From the NCBI GenBank assembly GCA_963720475.1, contig OY970394.1:868001-932000 (forward strand): DNA of 64,000 nt. Direction: 5' to 3'. The notes below the pieces were generated by a model. It worked only from the letters and a program-made list of their open reading frames with translations. It had not been told where the DNA came from and did not search any database. This stretch comes from G963720475 sp963720475 (GTDB taxonomy: Bacteria; Actinomycetota; Thermoleophilia; Solirubrobacterales; Thermoleophilaceae). A program made the position numbers and the translations under genes. Positions 17,104 through 24,778 of this stretch are shown one piece after another; the first letter of the stretch is position 1, and each line of letters starts with the position of its first letter.

Positions 17104-17409
17104 ATGAGTTCGCCTCCTCCGGTTCGCTACCGTGCGATCCGCATGGGCAGCCAGCGAGTTCCCGGTGGGGTGGTGCACAAGTTGCCCGCCGACCTGCGCA
17201 AGACGCTGATCGCCAGCACCACGGCCCTCGACGCGTGGAAGGACATCACACCCTTGGCCCGCAACGAGTTCATTTGCTGGGTCGAGGATGCCAAGCAGGA
17301 GGTGACCCGAGAGCGCCGCATTCGCCGGACCCAGGAGGAGCTCGAGGAAGGCCAGCGTCGCCCGTGTTGCTGGCCTGGATGTCAGCACCGCGAGCGCACC
17401 GGCAGGTAG
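17104..17409 (+). CDS. YdeI/OmpD-associated-like protein
   Basis: 101 residues from ATG at 17104; ATG at 17143 would trim the N-terminus. Residues about 28-85 match the short YdeI/OmdA-type domain: VPGGVVHKLPADLRKTL, then an Arg/Trp-containing helix ending in TRERRIRRTQEELEEGQRR. In other bacteria this domain occurs in proteins linked to bacteriocin protection or peptide resistance; its biochemistry is unclear. It is the only non-SnoaL gene between 15.8 and 19.0 kb and sits between two array members. The His/Cys-rich tail (PCCWPGCQH) is unusual. Confidence 0.65.
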   Translation: MSSPPPVRYRAIRMGSQRVPGGVVHKLPADLRKTLIASTTALDAWKDITPLARNEFICWVEDAKQEVTRERRIRRTQEELEEGQRRPCCWPGCQHRERTGR

Positions 17410-17427
17410 CGGCGATCGGCGCCGGCG

Positions 17428-17835
17428 ATGTCGCAGGAGAACGTGGAGCTCATATCGCGTGTCTACGAGGCGTTCAATCGTGAGGACATCGCAACGCTGA
17501 GAGAGCTTTCCGATGAGGACCTGGAATTTGTCTCCGTTTTTGCGGAAGTGGATACGGGAGGGGCTACCCATCGAGGCCGGGATTTGTGGGCGGGTTACTT
17601 CGCCCGCATAGGCGAGACCTGGGACGAATGGCGGGCCGAAGATCTCCGCGTTTTCGACGCCGGCGGTGATCGCGTTGCTGCGGTGGTCCGCTTGGTCGGA
17701 AAGGGGAAGGGCAGCCGCATCCCGGTTGATCGTGAGATCGGTCTGGCGTACACACTCCGGCAGGGCAAGCTGTGGCGAATGCACGTCTACCTCAATCCGG
17801 GCGAAGCCCTCGAAGCCGTGGGGCTCTCGGAGTAG
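17428..17835 (+). CDS. SnoaL/NTF2-like small protein
   Basis: 135 residues, first of four tightly packed array members (17428-19055). It starts MSQENVELI and ends EALEAVGLSE, the standard ends. The core has THRGRDLWAGYF, RVFDAGGDRVAAVVRLVGKG and SRIPVDREIGLAYTLRQGKL, the canonical SnoaL-like pattern. There is no GATACT at the expected place; the leader reads GGCGCCGGCG. Its stop is 2 nt before the next ATG. Confidence 0.78.
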   Translation: MSQENVELISRVYEAFNREDIATLRELSDEDLEFVSVFAEVDTGGATHRGRDLWAGYFARIGETWDEWRAEDLRVFDAGGDRVAAVVRLVGKGKGSRIPVDREIGLAYTLRQGKLWRMHVYLNPGEALEAVGLSE

Positions 17836-17837
17836 CG

Positions 17838-18245
17838 ATGTCGCAGGGGAACGTCGAAGTGGTTCGGGACATGTGGGCGGCCTACGGTGATGGGGACCCC
17901 CAAGCCTCATTGGCGGCGTATGCCGACGACGCCGTTTGGGACGACACCGAGTACAGACCCGACGGCGCGGCGCATGTGGGTCGTGAGGCCCTCGCCGACC
18001 TGGTGGGCAAATGGCGCGAAGCGTGGGACTGGGACACCTACAACGTCGAGGTGGAGCAGCTGCGCGACGCTGGAGGCGACAGGGTGGCGGTCGTATTGCG
18101 CGAGACCGGCCGAGGAAGGGCCAGCGGGGTGGAACTGACAAACCGCTGGGGGCAGGTCACCACGGTCCGCGGCGGCAAGATCGTTCACACGATGGTTTAC
18201 CGCCTCCCAGAGGAAGCCCTCGAAGCCGTGGGGCTGTCGGAGTAG
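17838..18245 (+). CDS. SnoaL/NTF2-like small protein
   Basis: 135 residues, MSQGNVEVV start (Glu to Gly at residue 4). The ATG is 2 nt after the previous stop, so it is co-translated. The core has AHVGREALADLV, QLRDAGGDRVAVVLRETGRG and ASGVELTNRWGQVTTVRGGKI. It ends EALEAVGLSE with the conserved DNA tail GCCGTGGGGCTGTCGGAG. Next ATG is 3 nt after the stop. Confidence 0.78.
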   Translation: MSQGNVEVVRDMWAAYGDGDPQASLAAYADDAVWDDTEYRPDGAAHVGREALADLVGKWREAWDWDTYNVEVEQLRDAGGDRVAVVLRETGRGRASGVELTNRWGQVTTVRGGKIVHTMVYRLPEEALEAVGLSE

Positions 18246-18248
18246 GCG

Positions 18249-18656
18249 ATGTCGCAGGAGAACGTGGAGATCGTGCGCCACATGTACGCTTTGCTCACGC
18301 GCGGTGATCCCGCCGTCGCTGAACTGGTCGCGCCGGACTTCGTCCTCGACTTCTCGCGACGACTCATAGACCCTTTTGTTTTTCGGACTCGGGACGAGCT
18401 TCGCTCCGTGCTTGAGCGCGAGGAGTGGCGCGAGACGTGGTCAGGTTGGCCCACCTGGGACCCGGAGGAGCTCATTGATGCGGGAGACAAGGTCCTCGCG
18501 TTCATTCGATTTGGTGGTCGCGGGAAGGCAAGCGGCGTTGAAGTTGATGTCCGAATCGCAAACCTGTGGACGTTTCGTGACGGGACGCCGGTCGAGGTGA
18601 AGTACTACGGCGAGGATCGTTCCTCCGCACTCGAAGCCGCCGGCCTGCCGGAGTAG
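18249..18656 (+). CDS. SnoaL/NTF2-like small protein
   Basis: 135 residues, MSQENVEIV start, 3 nt after the previous stop. The N-terminal half is unusual, with a basic/aromatic patch (FSRRLIDPFVFRTRDELRSV) in place of the YRG motif. The second half is standard (LIDAGDKVLAFIRFGGRGKA, SGVEVDVRIANLWTFRDG). The tail ALEAAGLPE is a slight variant. Confidence 0.77.
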   Translation: MSQENVEIVRHMYALLTRGDPAVAELVAPDFVLDFSRRLIDPFVFRTRDELRSVLEREEWRETWSGWPTWDPEELIDAGDKVLAFIRFGGRGKASGVEVDVRIANLWTFRDGTPVEVKYYGEDRSSALEAAGLPE

Positions 18657-18659
18657 GCG

Positions 18660-19055
18660 ATGTCGCAGGAGAACGTGGAGGTCGTGCGACGCCTTTGGGA
18701 CAGATGGGAAGCGGACGACCTCGATGGAATGCTCGAAACGCTCAGCGATGAGGTCGTAACGCACTGGCGTGGAGGCGCGGAAGACCGGACGTACCACGGT
18801 AAGGAGGGCTATCTCGAACTTGCCGCCAGTTGGGGCGAGGAGTTCGCGGACTGGAAGGCGACGGCGGAGGAGTTCATCGAGGCCGGTGACCGCGTCCTGG
18901 TCCGGAATCATCAGTCAGGTCGCGGAGAGGTCAGCGGCGTTGCGGTCGAGATGGAGGCCTGGTTCGTCTACGAGGTCGGTCACGGGAAAATCGTGCGCCA
19001 GACCTACTACCGCAATCGAGACGAAGCCCTCGACGCCGTGGGGTTGTCGGAGTAG
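18660..19055 (+). CDS. SnoaL/NTF2-like small protein
   Basis: 131 residues, last of the four-gene packed run, 3 nt after the previous stop. It starts MSQENVEVV and ends ALDAVGLSE. The core has TYHGKEGYLELAASWGEEFA, EEFIEAGDRVLVRNHQSGRG and SGVAVEMEAWFVYEVGHGKI, clearly related to the gene at 13932-14324. Its 3' DNA end, with GAC for the Asp in ALDAVGLSE, is the best match to the orphan tail found at 25600-25630. Confidence 0.78.
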   Translation: MSQENVEVVRRLWDRWEADDLDGMLETLSDEVVTHWRGGAEDRTYHGKEGYLELAASWGEEFADWKATAEEFIEAGDRVLVRNHQSGRGEVSGVAVEMEAWFVYEVGHGKIVRQTYYRNRDEALDAVGLSE

Positions 19056-19079
19056 GCGTACCGTCAACGGTGATACGTA

Positions 19080-19631
19080 GTGGGACCTCTTCGATATTCC
19101 ATCAACGTCACATTGGACGGATGCTGCGATCACCGATCAATGTCCGCGGACGAGGAGACACATCGTCACGCGACGAACACTCTCGACCAGGCCGACGCTC
19201 TCCTCTTCGGCCGGGTGACCTACGAGATGATGGAGTCGGCCTGGCGGCCGCCGGGGCAGACGGCAGCGATGCCTGATTGGACGGCGCCCTTCGGCCGGAC
19301 GATCGACGCGGCAAAGAAGTACGTCGTGTCGAGCACCCTGGACCGGGTCGATTGGAACGCGGAGCTCGTGCGTGGGGATCTGGGACAAGCCGTTCAGGAA
19401 CTGAAGCAGGAGTCGGGTAAGGGACTGCTCGTGGGAGGCATGAAGCTTCCGCTGGCGTTGGCGGAGCTGGGGCTGATCGATGAGTACGAGTTCGTGGTGC
19501 ACCCCAGGCTGGTGGGCCACGGGCCGACGTTGTTCGCGGGGCTGTCGAAGTGTGTCGACTTGAGGCTCGTGGGCCGACTGGAACTCGGCTCAGGGGCGGT
19601 GGCTATGCGGTACGAGCCTAGGCCTTCCTAG
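19080..19631 (+). CDS. Dihydrofolate-reductase-like (RibD C-terminal type) protein
   Basis: 183 residues from GTG at 19080. It has the pattern of the RibD-C/DHFR-like family common in actinobacteria: SINVTLDGCCDH near the N-terminus, DALLFGRVTYEMMESAW, KYVVSSTLDRVDWNAELV, and GKGLLVGGMKLPLALAELGL followed by the EYEFVVHPRLVGHGPTLF strand. Members bind NADPH, but few have a proven substrate. The stop is 2 nt before the first tRNA half at 19634, so the cassette region begins directly after this gene. Confidence 0.8.
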   Translation: MGPLRYSINVTLDGCCDHRSMSADEETHRHATNTLDQADALLFGRVTYEMMESAWRPPGQTAAMPDWTAPFGRTIDAAKKYVVSSTLDRVDWNAELVRGDLGQAVQELKQESGKGLLVGGMKLPLALAELGLIDEYEFVVHPRLVGHGPTLFAGLSKCVDLRLVGRLELGSGAVAMRYEPRPS

Positions 19632-19633
19632 AG

Positions 19634-19672
19634 GGAGCTAGCCGGACTCGAACCGACGACCTCCTGGATGCG
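19634..19672 (-). repeat. tRNA-Ala 3'-half copy 1 (degenerate)
   Basis: Thirty-nine bases match the 3' half of the intact tRNA-Ala(CGC) at 27851-27923, from the acceptor 3' strand through the T arm to the anticodon loop, in the same orientation. Two or three mismatches make it the most degraded copy, which suits the oldest, outermost boundary. It marks the low-coordinate end of the cassette array. Confidence 0.75.
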
Positions 19673-19713
19673 TAAGTAGCACGAGGCGTACCACGGCCTA
19701 GGGGCGTGCGCGC

Positions 19714-19719
19714 GATACT
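19714..19719 (+). promoter_or_regulatory. GATACT -10-like element
   Basis: GATACT ends 9 nt before ATG at 19729. It follows tRNA half copy 1 and a GTACCACGG element at 19688-19696 that recurs at 26724 and 26736. Confidence 0.65.
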
Positions 19720-19728
19720 GCGCGGGCG

Positions 19729-20130
19729 ATGTCGCAGGAGAACGTCGAAACGTTGCGGGCTGTTTACAAGGCAATCAGTCAGGGTGACTTCGAAAGCCTC
19801 CTACCGCACCTCCATCCAGAGGTCGTGGTCGTGCCAGCCTTCGCCGGCCAGCTTGACTTCAAGAGCAGCTACCGCGGTCGCGATGGAATGAGGGAGTTCA
19901 TGGAGATGGCCTGGAAGGACTTTGGCATCACGGTCGAGGTGGAGGGGATGGTGAACGCCCCGAAAGACCGGATCGTCGCGACCGAGCGCTGGCACATCCG
20001 TGCGCGAGACGGAATCGAAGCGGATGTTCAGCTCACGGACGTCTACACATTTAGCGACGGACTCATAGTCAGGGCCGTCGGGTTTCGTGAGAGAGCCGCG
20101 GCCCTCGAAGCCGTGGGGTTGTCGGAGTAG
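19729..20130 (+). CDS. SnoaL/NTF2-like small protein
   Basis: 133 residues, first gene after tRNA half copy 1, with the standard GATACT leader. It starts MSQENVETL and ends ALEAVGLSE. The core has SSYRGRDGMREFMEMAWKDF, VNAPKDRIVATERWHIRARD and GIEADVQLTDVYTFSDGLI. It heads a second packed run (19729-21282) with 2-3 nt between stop and start codons. Confidence 0.78.
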   Translation: MSQENVETLRAVYKAISQGDFESLLPHLHPEVVVVPAFAGQLDFKSSYRGRDGMREFMEMAWKDFGITVEVEGMVNAPKDRIVATERWHIRARDGIEADVQLTDVYTFSDGLIVRAVGFRERAAALEAVGLSE

Positions 20131-20133
20131 GCG

Positions 20134-20532
20134 ATGTCGCAGGAGAACGTGGAGATCGCGCTCCGAGCAACTGATGCCATCTTCGCACGGGACGTGGAAG
20201 CGTGGGTCGAGTGCTTCGACAAGAGCGCCGAGTTTCTCTTGCCTCGAAACGTAATCGAGGGCGGAAGCTACAGGGGACACGATGGGCTCAGGCGTGCGTT
20301 CACCGATGTCTTCGAGACTTGGGACGACATCCGCTTCGCGCGCGAGGCAACTAAGGACCGGGATGATCTCGTCGTGGTCCTCGGTCGAACCACCAACGTC
20401 GGGAAGGGCGAGGCCCCCACGATCGAGTATGAGAGCGCATATCTCTACAAGGTTTGCGCGGGCAAGATCGTCTACTTCCGGCCCTACCAGAGTCAGCTGG
20501 AAGCCCTCGAAGCCGTGGGGCTGGCGGAGTAG
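20134..20532 (+). CDS. SnoaL/NTF2-like small protein
   Basis: 132 residues, 3 nt after the previous stop. Starts MSQENVEIA, ends ALEAVGLAE. The core has GSYRGHDGLRRAFTDVFETW, KDRDDLVVVLGRTTNVGKGE and TIEYESAYLYKVCAGKIVYF. Two Cys residues (VECFD, VCAGK) are unusual for the family. Confidence 0.77.
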   Translation: MSQENVEIALRATDAIFARDVEAWVECFDKSAEFLLPRNVIEGGSYRGHDGLRRAFTDVFETWDDIRFAREATKDRDDLVVVLGRTTNVGKGEAPTIEYESAYLYKVCAGKIVYFRPYQSQLEALEAVGLAE

Positions 20533-20534
20533 CG

Positions 20535-20930
20535 ATGTCGCAGGAGAACGTCGAGATCGGCCAGCGAATGATCGCGGCCCTCAACCGTCGCGACCTCGAC
20601 GCCGCGTTGTCGCTGGTGGCCGACGACGTCACTTGGGCGACTCTCATATCGACCGACACCAAGCTCATCAAGGGCAAGAGTCAGCTGCGGGAGGAGTGGG
20701 AGAACCAGATCGATCTGCTCGATCCGACGTGGGAAGCGGAGGACTTGACCGATCTCGGCGAGGACACGGTTCTCGGGACGGTGCGCATCGCGGGGCGCGG
20801 CGCGGCCGGCGGCGTACCCGTCGAAGCCAGCACCGCGCTCGTAGCGGTCTTTCGAGATCGTCGCGTCGCAGAGGTTAGGACGTACTCCAGCCGCGCCGAG
20901 GCCCTCGAAGCCGTGGGGCTGTCGGAGTAG
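20535..20930 (+). CDS. SnoaL/NTF2-like small protein
   Basis: 131 residues, 2 nt after the previous stop. Starts MSQENVEIG, ends ALEAVGLSE. The core has LIKGKSQLREEWENQIDLL, DLTDLGEDTVLGTVRIAGRG and GGVPVEASTALVAVFRDRRV. The stop is 3 nt before the ATG of the degraded next member. Confidence 0.77.
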   Translation: MSQENVEIGQRMIAALNRRDLDAALSLVADDVTWATLISTDTKLIKGKSQLREEWENQIDLLDPTWEAEDLTDLGEDTVLGTVRIAGRGAAGGVPVEASTALVAVFRDRRVAEVRTYSSRAEALEAVGLSE

Positions 20931-20933
20931 GCG

Positions 20934-21282
20934 ATGTCGCAGGAGAACGTGGAGATAGCGCGAGGGCATATCGAGGCCTGGAGCGCGGGAGAGCGCGCGC
21001 TTGCCCTCTCGTTCCTCGATCCTCACATCGTTATGGACCTGACGCGGACGGGCGCGATCGAAGGTGCTTTCTACGGCCCTGAGGGCATCGCCGAGCACTT
21101 TCGTCGCTACGCGGCCACGTGCGTCGCCTCCACCGGCACGCCGCTGGCGCGTCCCACCGGTCGGCAAAAAAACAGTCGTGGCGAAGGTCCTCGCGGCCGG
21201 ACGAGGGGTCGGATCCGGTTTCGAACTCGCGATGACCGTTTGGCACTACGAGGAGTTCGCTGCCGGAGGGCTGGACGAGTAG
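20934..21282 (+). pseudogene. Frameshifted SnoaL/NTF2-like gene
   Basis: The first 60 codons read as a normal family member (MSQENVEIA to a YGPEGIAEHFRRY segment). After about 21115 the family pattern continues only in another frame, as VVAKVLAAGRGVGSGFELAM then TVWHYEEFAAGGLDE, ending in TAG at 21280-21282. The segment between the two halves is too short for a full core, so there is a deletion with a frameshift. The conserved 3' DNA tail is also gone. This is the only broken member in the packed runs and lies at the end of its run. Confidence 0.75.
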
Positions 21283-21338
21283 CGGCGAGCGCGGATGGCC
21301 GTTGAGTCTTCCGATAGGGACTGTCACACTCCAGGCCC

Positions 21339-22463
21339 GTGACGCCGGCTACGGCCGCAGCCGCCATCCCCGGCGACCTTTCGCAACTCGAGGCGCAGGC
21401 GGCCAAGGTGCTGAGCCCCGAGGCCCTCGCCTACATCCTCGCTGGGGCGGGGAACACCGACACCACGCGCGCCAATGCCGCGGCGTTCCGGCGCTGGAAG
21501 GTCAAACCGCGTAAGCGTCGCAAGCCGGCGAAGGTCGATCTCTCCACCACCGTCCTCGGAACGCGCATGCCCGCGCCGATCCTCTTCGCGCCGATCGGGG
21601 TACAGACGCTCGCGCATCCGGAAGGCGACCTCGCGAGCGCCCGCGCGGCGGCCGAGCTCGGGCTGACTTACGTGCACTCGACGCAGGCTTCATACCCGAT
21701 GGAGCAAGTGGCGGCGGCCAATGGCGGCGGCTCGCGCTGGTACCAGCTCTACTGGCCGACCGACAACGAGCTGGTCGTGTCCTTCCTGCGCCGCGCCAAG
21801 TCGGCCGGCTACACCCACCTGGTCATCACGCTCGACACGACGCTGCTCGGCTGGCGGCCGCTCGACCTGGACCGCGGCTACTCGCCCTTCCTCGAGAACA
21901 AGGGCATCGCGAACTACACCAACGACCCGGTCTTCCGGCGCCGGCTGGTGCTGCCGGCCGAGCTCGCCCCGGTGCCGGCCGGCATCGCGTTCGCGGGCGT
22001 CTTCCAGAACCCGGGCTTGAGCTGGGAGCAGCTCCCGCTCGTCCGCGCGAACTGGAGCGGCCCGATCCTGCTCAAGGGGATCCAGAGCCCGGAGGACGCC
22101 AAGCTCGCCGTCGAGAACAAGGTCGACGGCATCGTCGTCTCGAACCACGGCGGCCGCCAGGTCGACGGAGCGATCGCGTCGCTCGACGCGCTCAGGCCGA
22201 TCGTCAAGGCGGTCGGCGACAAGATGCCCGTGCTGTTCGACTCGGGGATCCGCACGGGCCGCGACGCCTTCAAGGCGCTGGCGCTCGGCGCCGACGCCGT
22301 GCTGGTCGGCCGGCCGTACCTGTATGGCCTCGCGCTCGACGGGCAGGCGGGAACCCGGAGCGTCATGCGAAGCCTGGTCGGCGAACTCAAGGAAGAGGTC
22401 CGCAAAGCGGGCCACCGCAGTCACCACACACTTTCTCGTTCCTCCCTTAAGCGCGTGCCCTGA
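21339..22463 (+). CDS. FMN-dependent alpha-hydroxy-acid dehydrogenase/oxidase
   Basis: 374 residues from GTG at 21339. The FMN_dh TIM barrel is complete: PILFAPIGVQTLAHPEGD, STQASYPMEQVA, WYQLYW (FMN contact), ITLDT, LLKGI (Lys), the active-site SNHGGRQVDG near residue 268 and DSGIRTGRDAFKALALGAD. Such enzymes oxidise L-2-hydroxy acids such as lactate, glycolate or mandelate to 2-oxo acids. The last 15 residues (HHTLSRSSLKRVP) do not look like the usual C-terminus and may be frameshifted. A Tat-type paralogue with an altered active site follows 14 nt later. Both sit between tRNA half copies 1 and 2. Confidence 0.85.
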   Translation: MTPATAAAAIPGDLSQLEAQAAKVLSPEALAYILAGAGNTDTTRANAAAFRRWKVKPRKRRKPAKVDLSTTVLGTRMPAPILFAPIGVQTLAHPEGDLASARAAAELGLTYVHSTQASYPMEQVAAANGGGSRWYQLYWPTDNELVVSFLRRAKSAGYTHLVITLDTTLLGWRPLDLDRGYSPFLENKGIANYTNDPVFRRRLVLPAELAPVPAGIAFAGVFQNPGLSWEQLPLVRANWSGPILLKGIQSPEDAKLAVENKVDGIVVSNHGGRQVDGAIASLDALRPIVKAVGDKMPVLFDSGIRTGRDAFKALALGADAVLVGRPYLYGLALDGQAGTRSVMRSLVGELKEEVRKAGHRSHHTLSRSSLKRVP

Positions 22464-22477
22464 GGCGGAGCCGCGAG

Positions 22478-23605
22478 ATGTCCGGGAGCACGCGTCGCCA
22501 GTTCCTCGAGACGGCTGGCATGGCCGCGGCGGCGAGCGTCCTCGCGCCGACCGCGCTCGCCGCGGGCCAGTCGGCGCCCGTGCCCGCGCTCCGCGCAATC
22601 CCGGTCGGCCCGTTCGCCCCTTACGTCGGATACCAGTCCGAGATCTACCTCGGCGGGATGGTCACGGGCGTCAAGCCGATGTTCACCACGAACCTGTCCG
22701 ACCTCGAGGCCGCTGCGGCGAAGGTGCTGCCCGATGCCGCGCGCCGACACCTGCTCGCCTGGGCGGGCGGCCCCTCCGCCGTGCGGTTGAACGAGCGGGC
22801 GCTCGGAGCGTGGCGAATCGTCCCGCGGATGTTCATTGATCGCGACGAGCGCGACCTCAGAGCGACGGTGCTCGGCGTCACGATGCCGGCGCCGGTCATC
22901 CTCGGCCCGGTCGGGGGCCAGGGCTTGGCCCATGCCGACGGCGAGGCCGCGAGCGCGCGGGCGGCCGCGGCCATGGGGCTCACCTACGTCCACGCGTCGG
23001 TGTCGAGCGCATCGGTCGAGGGCGTCGCCCTGGCCGCGCCGGGCGGCTCGCGGTGGCTCAGCGTGGACTGGCCCGGTGCTAACGGGCCCGACCGCGCGCT
23101 TCTAGGGCGCGCGCGACTCGCGGGGTACACGCACCTCGTGCTCTCGCCGCCGCAGCCGGGCGAGGACTGGGCCGCGCTCGCGGCGATCCGCAAGGCCTGG
23201 GACAGGCCGATCATTCTCGGTGGCATCCAGACCCTGTCGGACGCGCGGAGGGCGGTCGGCCACGGCGCTGACGGGCTTATCGTGTCGAACGAGCGCGGGC
23301 GTCGTGGTCGCAGCCCGACCGGAACGATCCACGCCTTGCCTCGGATCGCGGCCGAGCTCGGCGGCAAGCTGCCTGTCCTGTTCGGCTCGGGGGTCCGCAC
23401 GGGGACCGACGTCTACCGGGCACTGGCGCTGGGCGCCGAGGCCGTCGTCATCGGCCGCCCCTACGTGCACGCCCTGGCGCTCGGAGGTGAGGCGGGTGTC
23501 AGGCACATGCTCCGCACGCTCCTCGCCGAGCTCGACATCACTCTCGGCATCGCCGGGGTCGCGAACCAGCGCGATCTCCGCCCGAGCGCGCTCGTCCGGA
23601 CGTGA
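22478..23605 (+). CDS. Tat-signal FMN_dh paralogue with altered active site
   Basis: 375 residues from ATG at 22478. The N-terminus TRRQFLETAGMAAAASVL is a twin-arginine signal, unusual for this normally cytosolic enzyme family. The barrel is recognisable (PAPVILGPVGGQGLAHADGE, PIILGGIQTLSDARRA, GSGVRTGTDVYRALALGAEA), but the catalytic SNHGGRQ is replaced by SNERGRR near residue 270, so the catalytic His is missing, and WYQLYW is replaced by WLSVDW. I infer an exported flavoprotein without normal hydroxy-acid oxidase chemistry, perhaps an FMN-binding partner of the upstream enzyme. A perfect hairpin follows the stop. Confidence 0.75.
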   Translation: MSGSTRRQFLETAGMAAAASVLAPTALAAGQSAPVPALRAIPVGPFAPYVGYQSEIYLGGMVTGVKPMFTTNLSDLEAAAAKVLPDAARRHLLAWAGGPSAVRLNERALGAWRIVPRMFIDRDERDLRATVLGVTMPAPVILGPVGGQGLAHADGEAASARAAAAMGLTYVHASVSSASVEGVALAAPGGSRWLSVDWPGANGPDRALLGRARLAGYTHLVLSPPQPGEDWAALAAIRKAWDRPIILGGIQTLSDARRAVGHGADGLIVSNERGRRGRSPTGTIHALPRIAAELGGKLPVLFGSGVRTGTDVYRALALGAEAVVIGRPYVHALALGGEAGVRHMLRTLLAELDITLGIAGVANQRDLRPSALVRT

Positions 23606-23606
23606 G

Positions 23607-23628
23607 CGGTCCGCCGTGCGGCGGACCG
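23607..23628 (+). terminator. Perfect hairpin after the FMN_dh pair
   Basis: Two bases after the stop codon, CGGTCCGCCG, a two-base spacer and its exact reverse complement form a 10-bp stem. There is no T-tract, as is often seen for terminators in GC-rich actinobacteria. It probably ends the FMN_dh transcript. Confidence 0.5.
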
Positions 23629-23902
23629 TGGGTGAGGGCTGAGCAGCTCGAGCTCACGACCGCACGATTTCCGACCATCTCGATGCATGGGAGGCGTGGG
23701 CCGATGGCGGATCGATTGATGCTCAGGCCGCCGAACGGTCGTACTCAGTTGGGCTCGGCGTTCTCATTGATGGCGAGGCGGACCTTGACCGTGCTCGTCG
23801 TCAGTTGTCGCTGGCCCTGACGCACCTGCTGCCGGTTGCCTCGCATCATTCGGGCCTGACGGTGCGAGACAAAACTCGGCGCTGAGCGGGCGTTCCGAGA
23901 AA
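23629..23902 (+). other. Intergenic segment with an 80-codon open frame lacking a start
   Basis: Between the hairpin and tRNA half copy 2 no complete gene is seen. One frame is open from 23643 to the TGA at 23883-23885 and reads like real protein (DHLDAWEAWADGGS, then DGEADLDRARRQLSLALTHL), but it begins after a stop and has no start codon. It may be the tail of a lost gene left by a cassette rearrangement. I do not recognise the family. Confidence 0.35.
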
Positions 23903-23943
23903 TGGAGCTGTCGGACTCGAACCGACGACCTCCTGGGTGCGAT
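23903..23943 (-). repeat. tRNA-Ala 3'-half copy 2
   Basis: Forty-one bases equal to the 3' half (anticodon loop to discriminator base) of tRNA-Ala(CGC) at 27851-27923, except for one missing base in the acceptor strand. Same orientation as the parent. It is the left boundary of the cassette carrying the gene at 24131. Confidence 0.88.
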
Positions 23944-24115
23944 ACGGGAGGCCCGAAGGGACCGGACCCGACGGGTTTTGGCTCTAGAGAGCGAAAACGT
24001 GGGCGTAGACGCGTCCTGGCCCGAGGCGCGGATAGCCGTGGATTAGAGGCGATTAGGGTGGATTTGGGCACTGGAACTCGATTAGTGCCCAATGGACGGT
24101 CGCTCGGCGAGCGGC
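23944..24115 (+). repeat. Cassette leader repeat, copy A
   Basis: The roughly 150 bp after tRNA half copy 2 (to about 24091) are nearly duplicated after copy 3 (24594-24741). Shared items, in order, are an ACCGGACCCGACGGGTTTTG block, a GATAGCCGTGGATTA block, GATTAGGGTGGATTTGGG, and an inverted repeat GGGCACT/AGTGCCC. They look like the direct repeats and dyads of an attachment-site flank. No coding sense was found. Confidence 0.7.
24066..24090 (+). repeat. Inverted repeat GGGCACT/AGTGCCC, copy A
   Basis: A 7-bp dyad with an 11-base loop, 25 nt upstream of the GATACT box at 24116. The same dyad with a changed loop lies at 24716-24740, so the stem is conserved while the loop varies. Could be a protein-binding or recombination site. 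Confidence 0.5.
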
Positions 24116-24121
24116 GATACT
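24116..24121 (+). promoter_or_regulatory. GATACT -10-like element
   Basis: GATACT ends 9 nt before ATG at 24131, within the shared GCGATACTGCGCGGGCG block. Confidence 0.65.
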
Positions 24122-24130
24122 GCGCGGGCG

Positions 24131-24535
24131 ATGTCCGAGGAGAACGTGGAGGTCGTGCGGGCCCACCTCGTCGCGTTGAACGAGCGTGACCTGGATGGCT
24201 ACCTCGACACCTGTACTGATGACGTCGAGTTGTGGTCGCTGCTCTCGGCGGTCGAGGGGCCTTATGTAGGTCCAGACGGCATCCGACGTCTCTTCCACGA
24301 CATTGGAGACGCGGCTCCGGATTCCGCGAACGACGTCGTGCGCTTGGAGGCGGTTGGCGCTGACCGCGTCCTTTCTGTCGAACGCTGGCGAGCGAGCGGA
24401 CGATCGAGCGGAGTCGGCACAGACCAGGAATTTACGATCGGGACGGTCTACGAGTTCGCGAACGACAAGATCAAACGCATTCATGTGTTTGGTGATCTGA
24501 ACGAGGCCCTCGAAGCCGTGGGGTTGTCGGAGTAG
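24131..24535 (+). CDS. SnoaL/NTF2-like small protein, single-gene cassette
   Basis: 134 residues, MSEENVEVV start, EALEAVGLSE end with the conserved DNA tail. The core has GPYVGPDGIRRLFHDIGD, LEAVGADRVLSVERWRASGR and GVGTDQEFTIGTVYEFANDK. It is the only gene between tRNA half copies 2 and 3 (649 bp from repeat to repeat), which makes a clear single-gene cassette: tRNA half, leader repeat, GATACT, gene, GCGAGAAA, tRNA half. Confidence 0.8.
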   Translation: MSEENVEVVRAHLVALNERDLDGYLDTCTDDVELWSLLSAVEGPYVGPDGIRRLFHDIGDAAPDSANDVVRLEAVGADRVLSVERWRASGRSSGVGTDQEFTIGTVYEFANDKIKRIHVFGDLNEALEAVGLSE

Positions 24536-24551
24536 ACAACTGCGCGAGAAA

Positions 24552-24593
24552 TGGAGCTAGTCGGACTCGAACCGACGACCTCCTGGGTGCGAT
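24552..24593 (-). repeat. tRNA-Ala 3'-half copy 3
   Basis: Forty-two bases identical to the anticodon-loop-to-discriminator half of tRNA-Ala(CGC) at 27851-27923, same orientation. It is preceded by GCGAGAAA, which also precedes copy 6. Confidence 0.92.
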
Positions 24594-24764
24594 ACGGGAG
24601 GCTCGAAGCGACCGGACCCGACGGGTTTTGGCTCTAGAGAGCCAAAAGGCGGTCGCAGACGAACGCCGGCCCAAGGCGCGGATAGCCGTGGATTACCGGC
24701 GATTAGGGTGGATTTGGGCACTGGAACGCGGTTAGTGCCCAATCGATTGCGCCGTGCGAAGCGC
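24594..24764 (+). repeat. Cassette leader repeat, copy B
   Basis: Near-duplicate of copy A (23944-24115), with scattered substitutions and the same order of motifs, including the inverted repeat at 24716-24740. The duplication means two adjacent cassettes share a leader and differ in cargo. Confidence 0.7.
24716..24740 (+). repeat. Inverted repeat GGGCACT/AGTGCCC, copy B
   Basis: Same 7-bp dyad as at 24066-24090, again with an 11-base loop, the loop differing at three positions. It is 24 nt upstream of the GATACT at 24765. Confidence 0.5.
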
Positions 24765-24770
24765 GATACT
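24765..24770 (+). promoter_or_regulatory. GATACT -10-like element before the SnoaL stub
   Basis: The conserved element with 8 rather than 9 nt to the ATG at 24779. It now drives only a stub that runs directly into a terminator hairpin. Confidence 0.5.
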
Positions 24771-24778
24771 GCGCGGCG

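Noticed and set aside
23602..23820. 72-codon frame after the FMN_dh pair
   Set aside because: It starts on the end of the preceding gene and hairpin, and another frame through the same DNA looks more protein-like but has no start.
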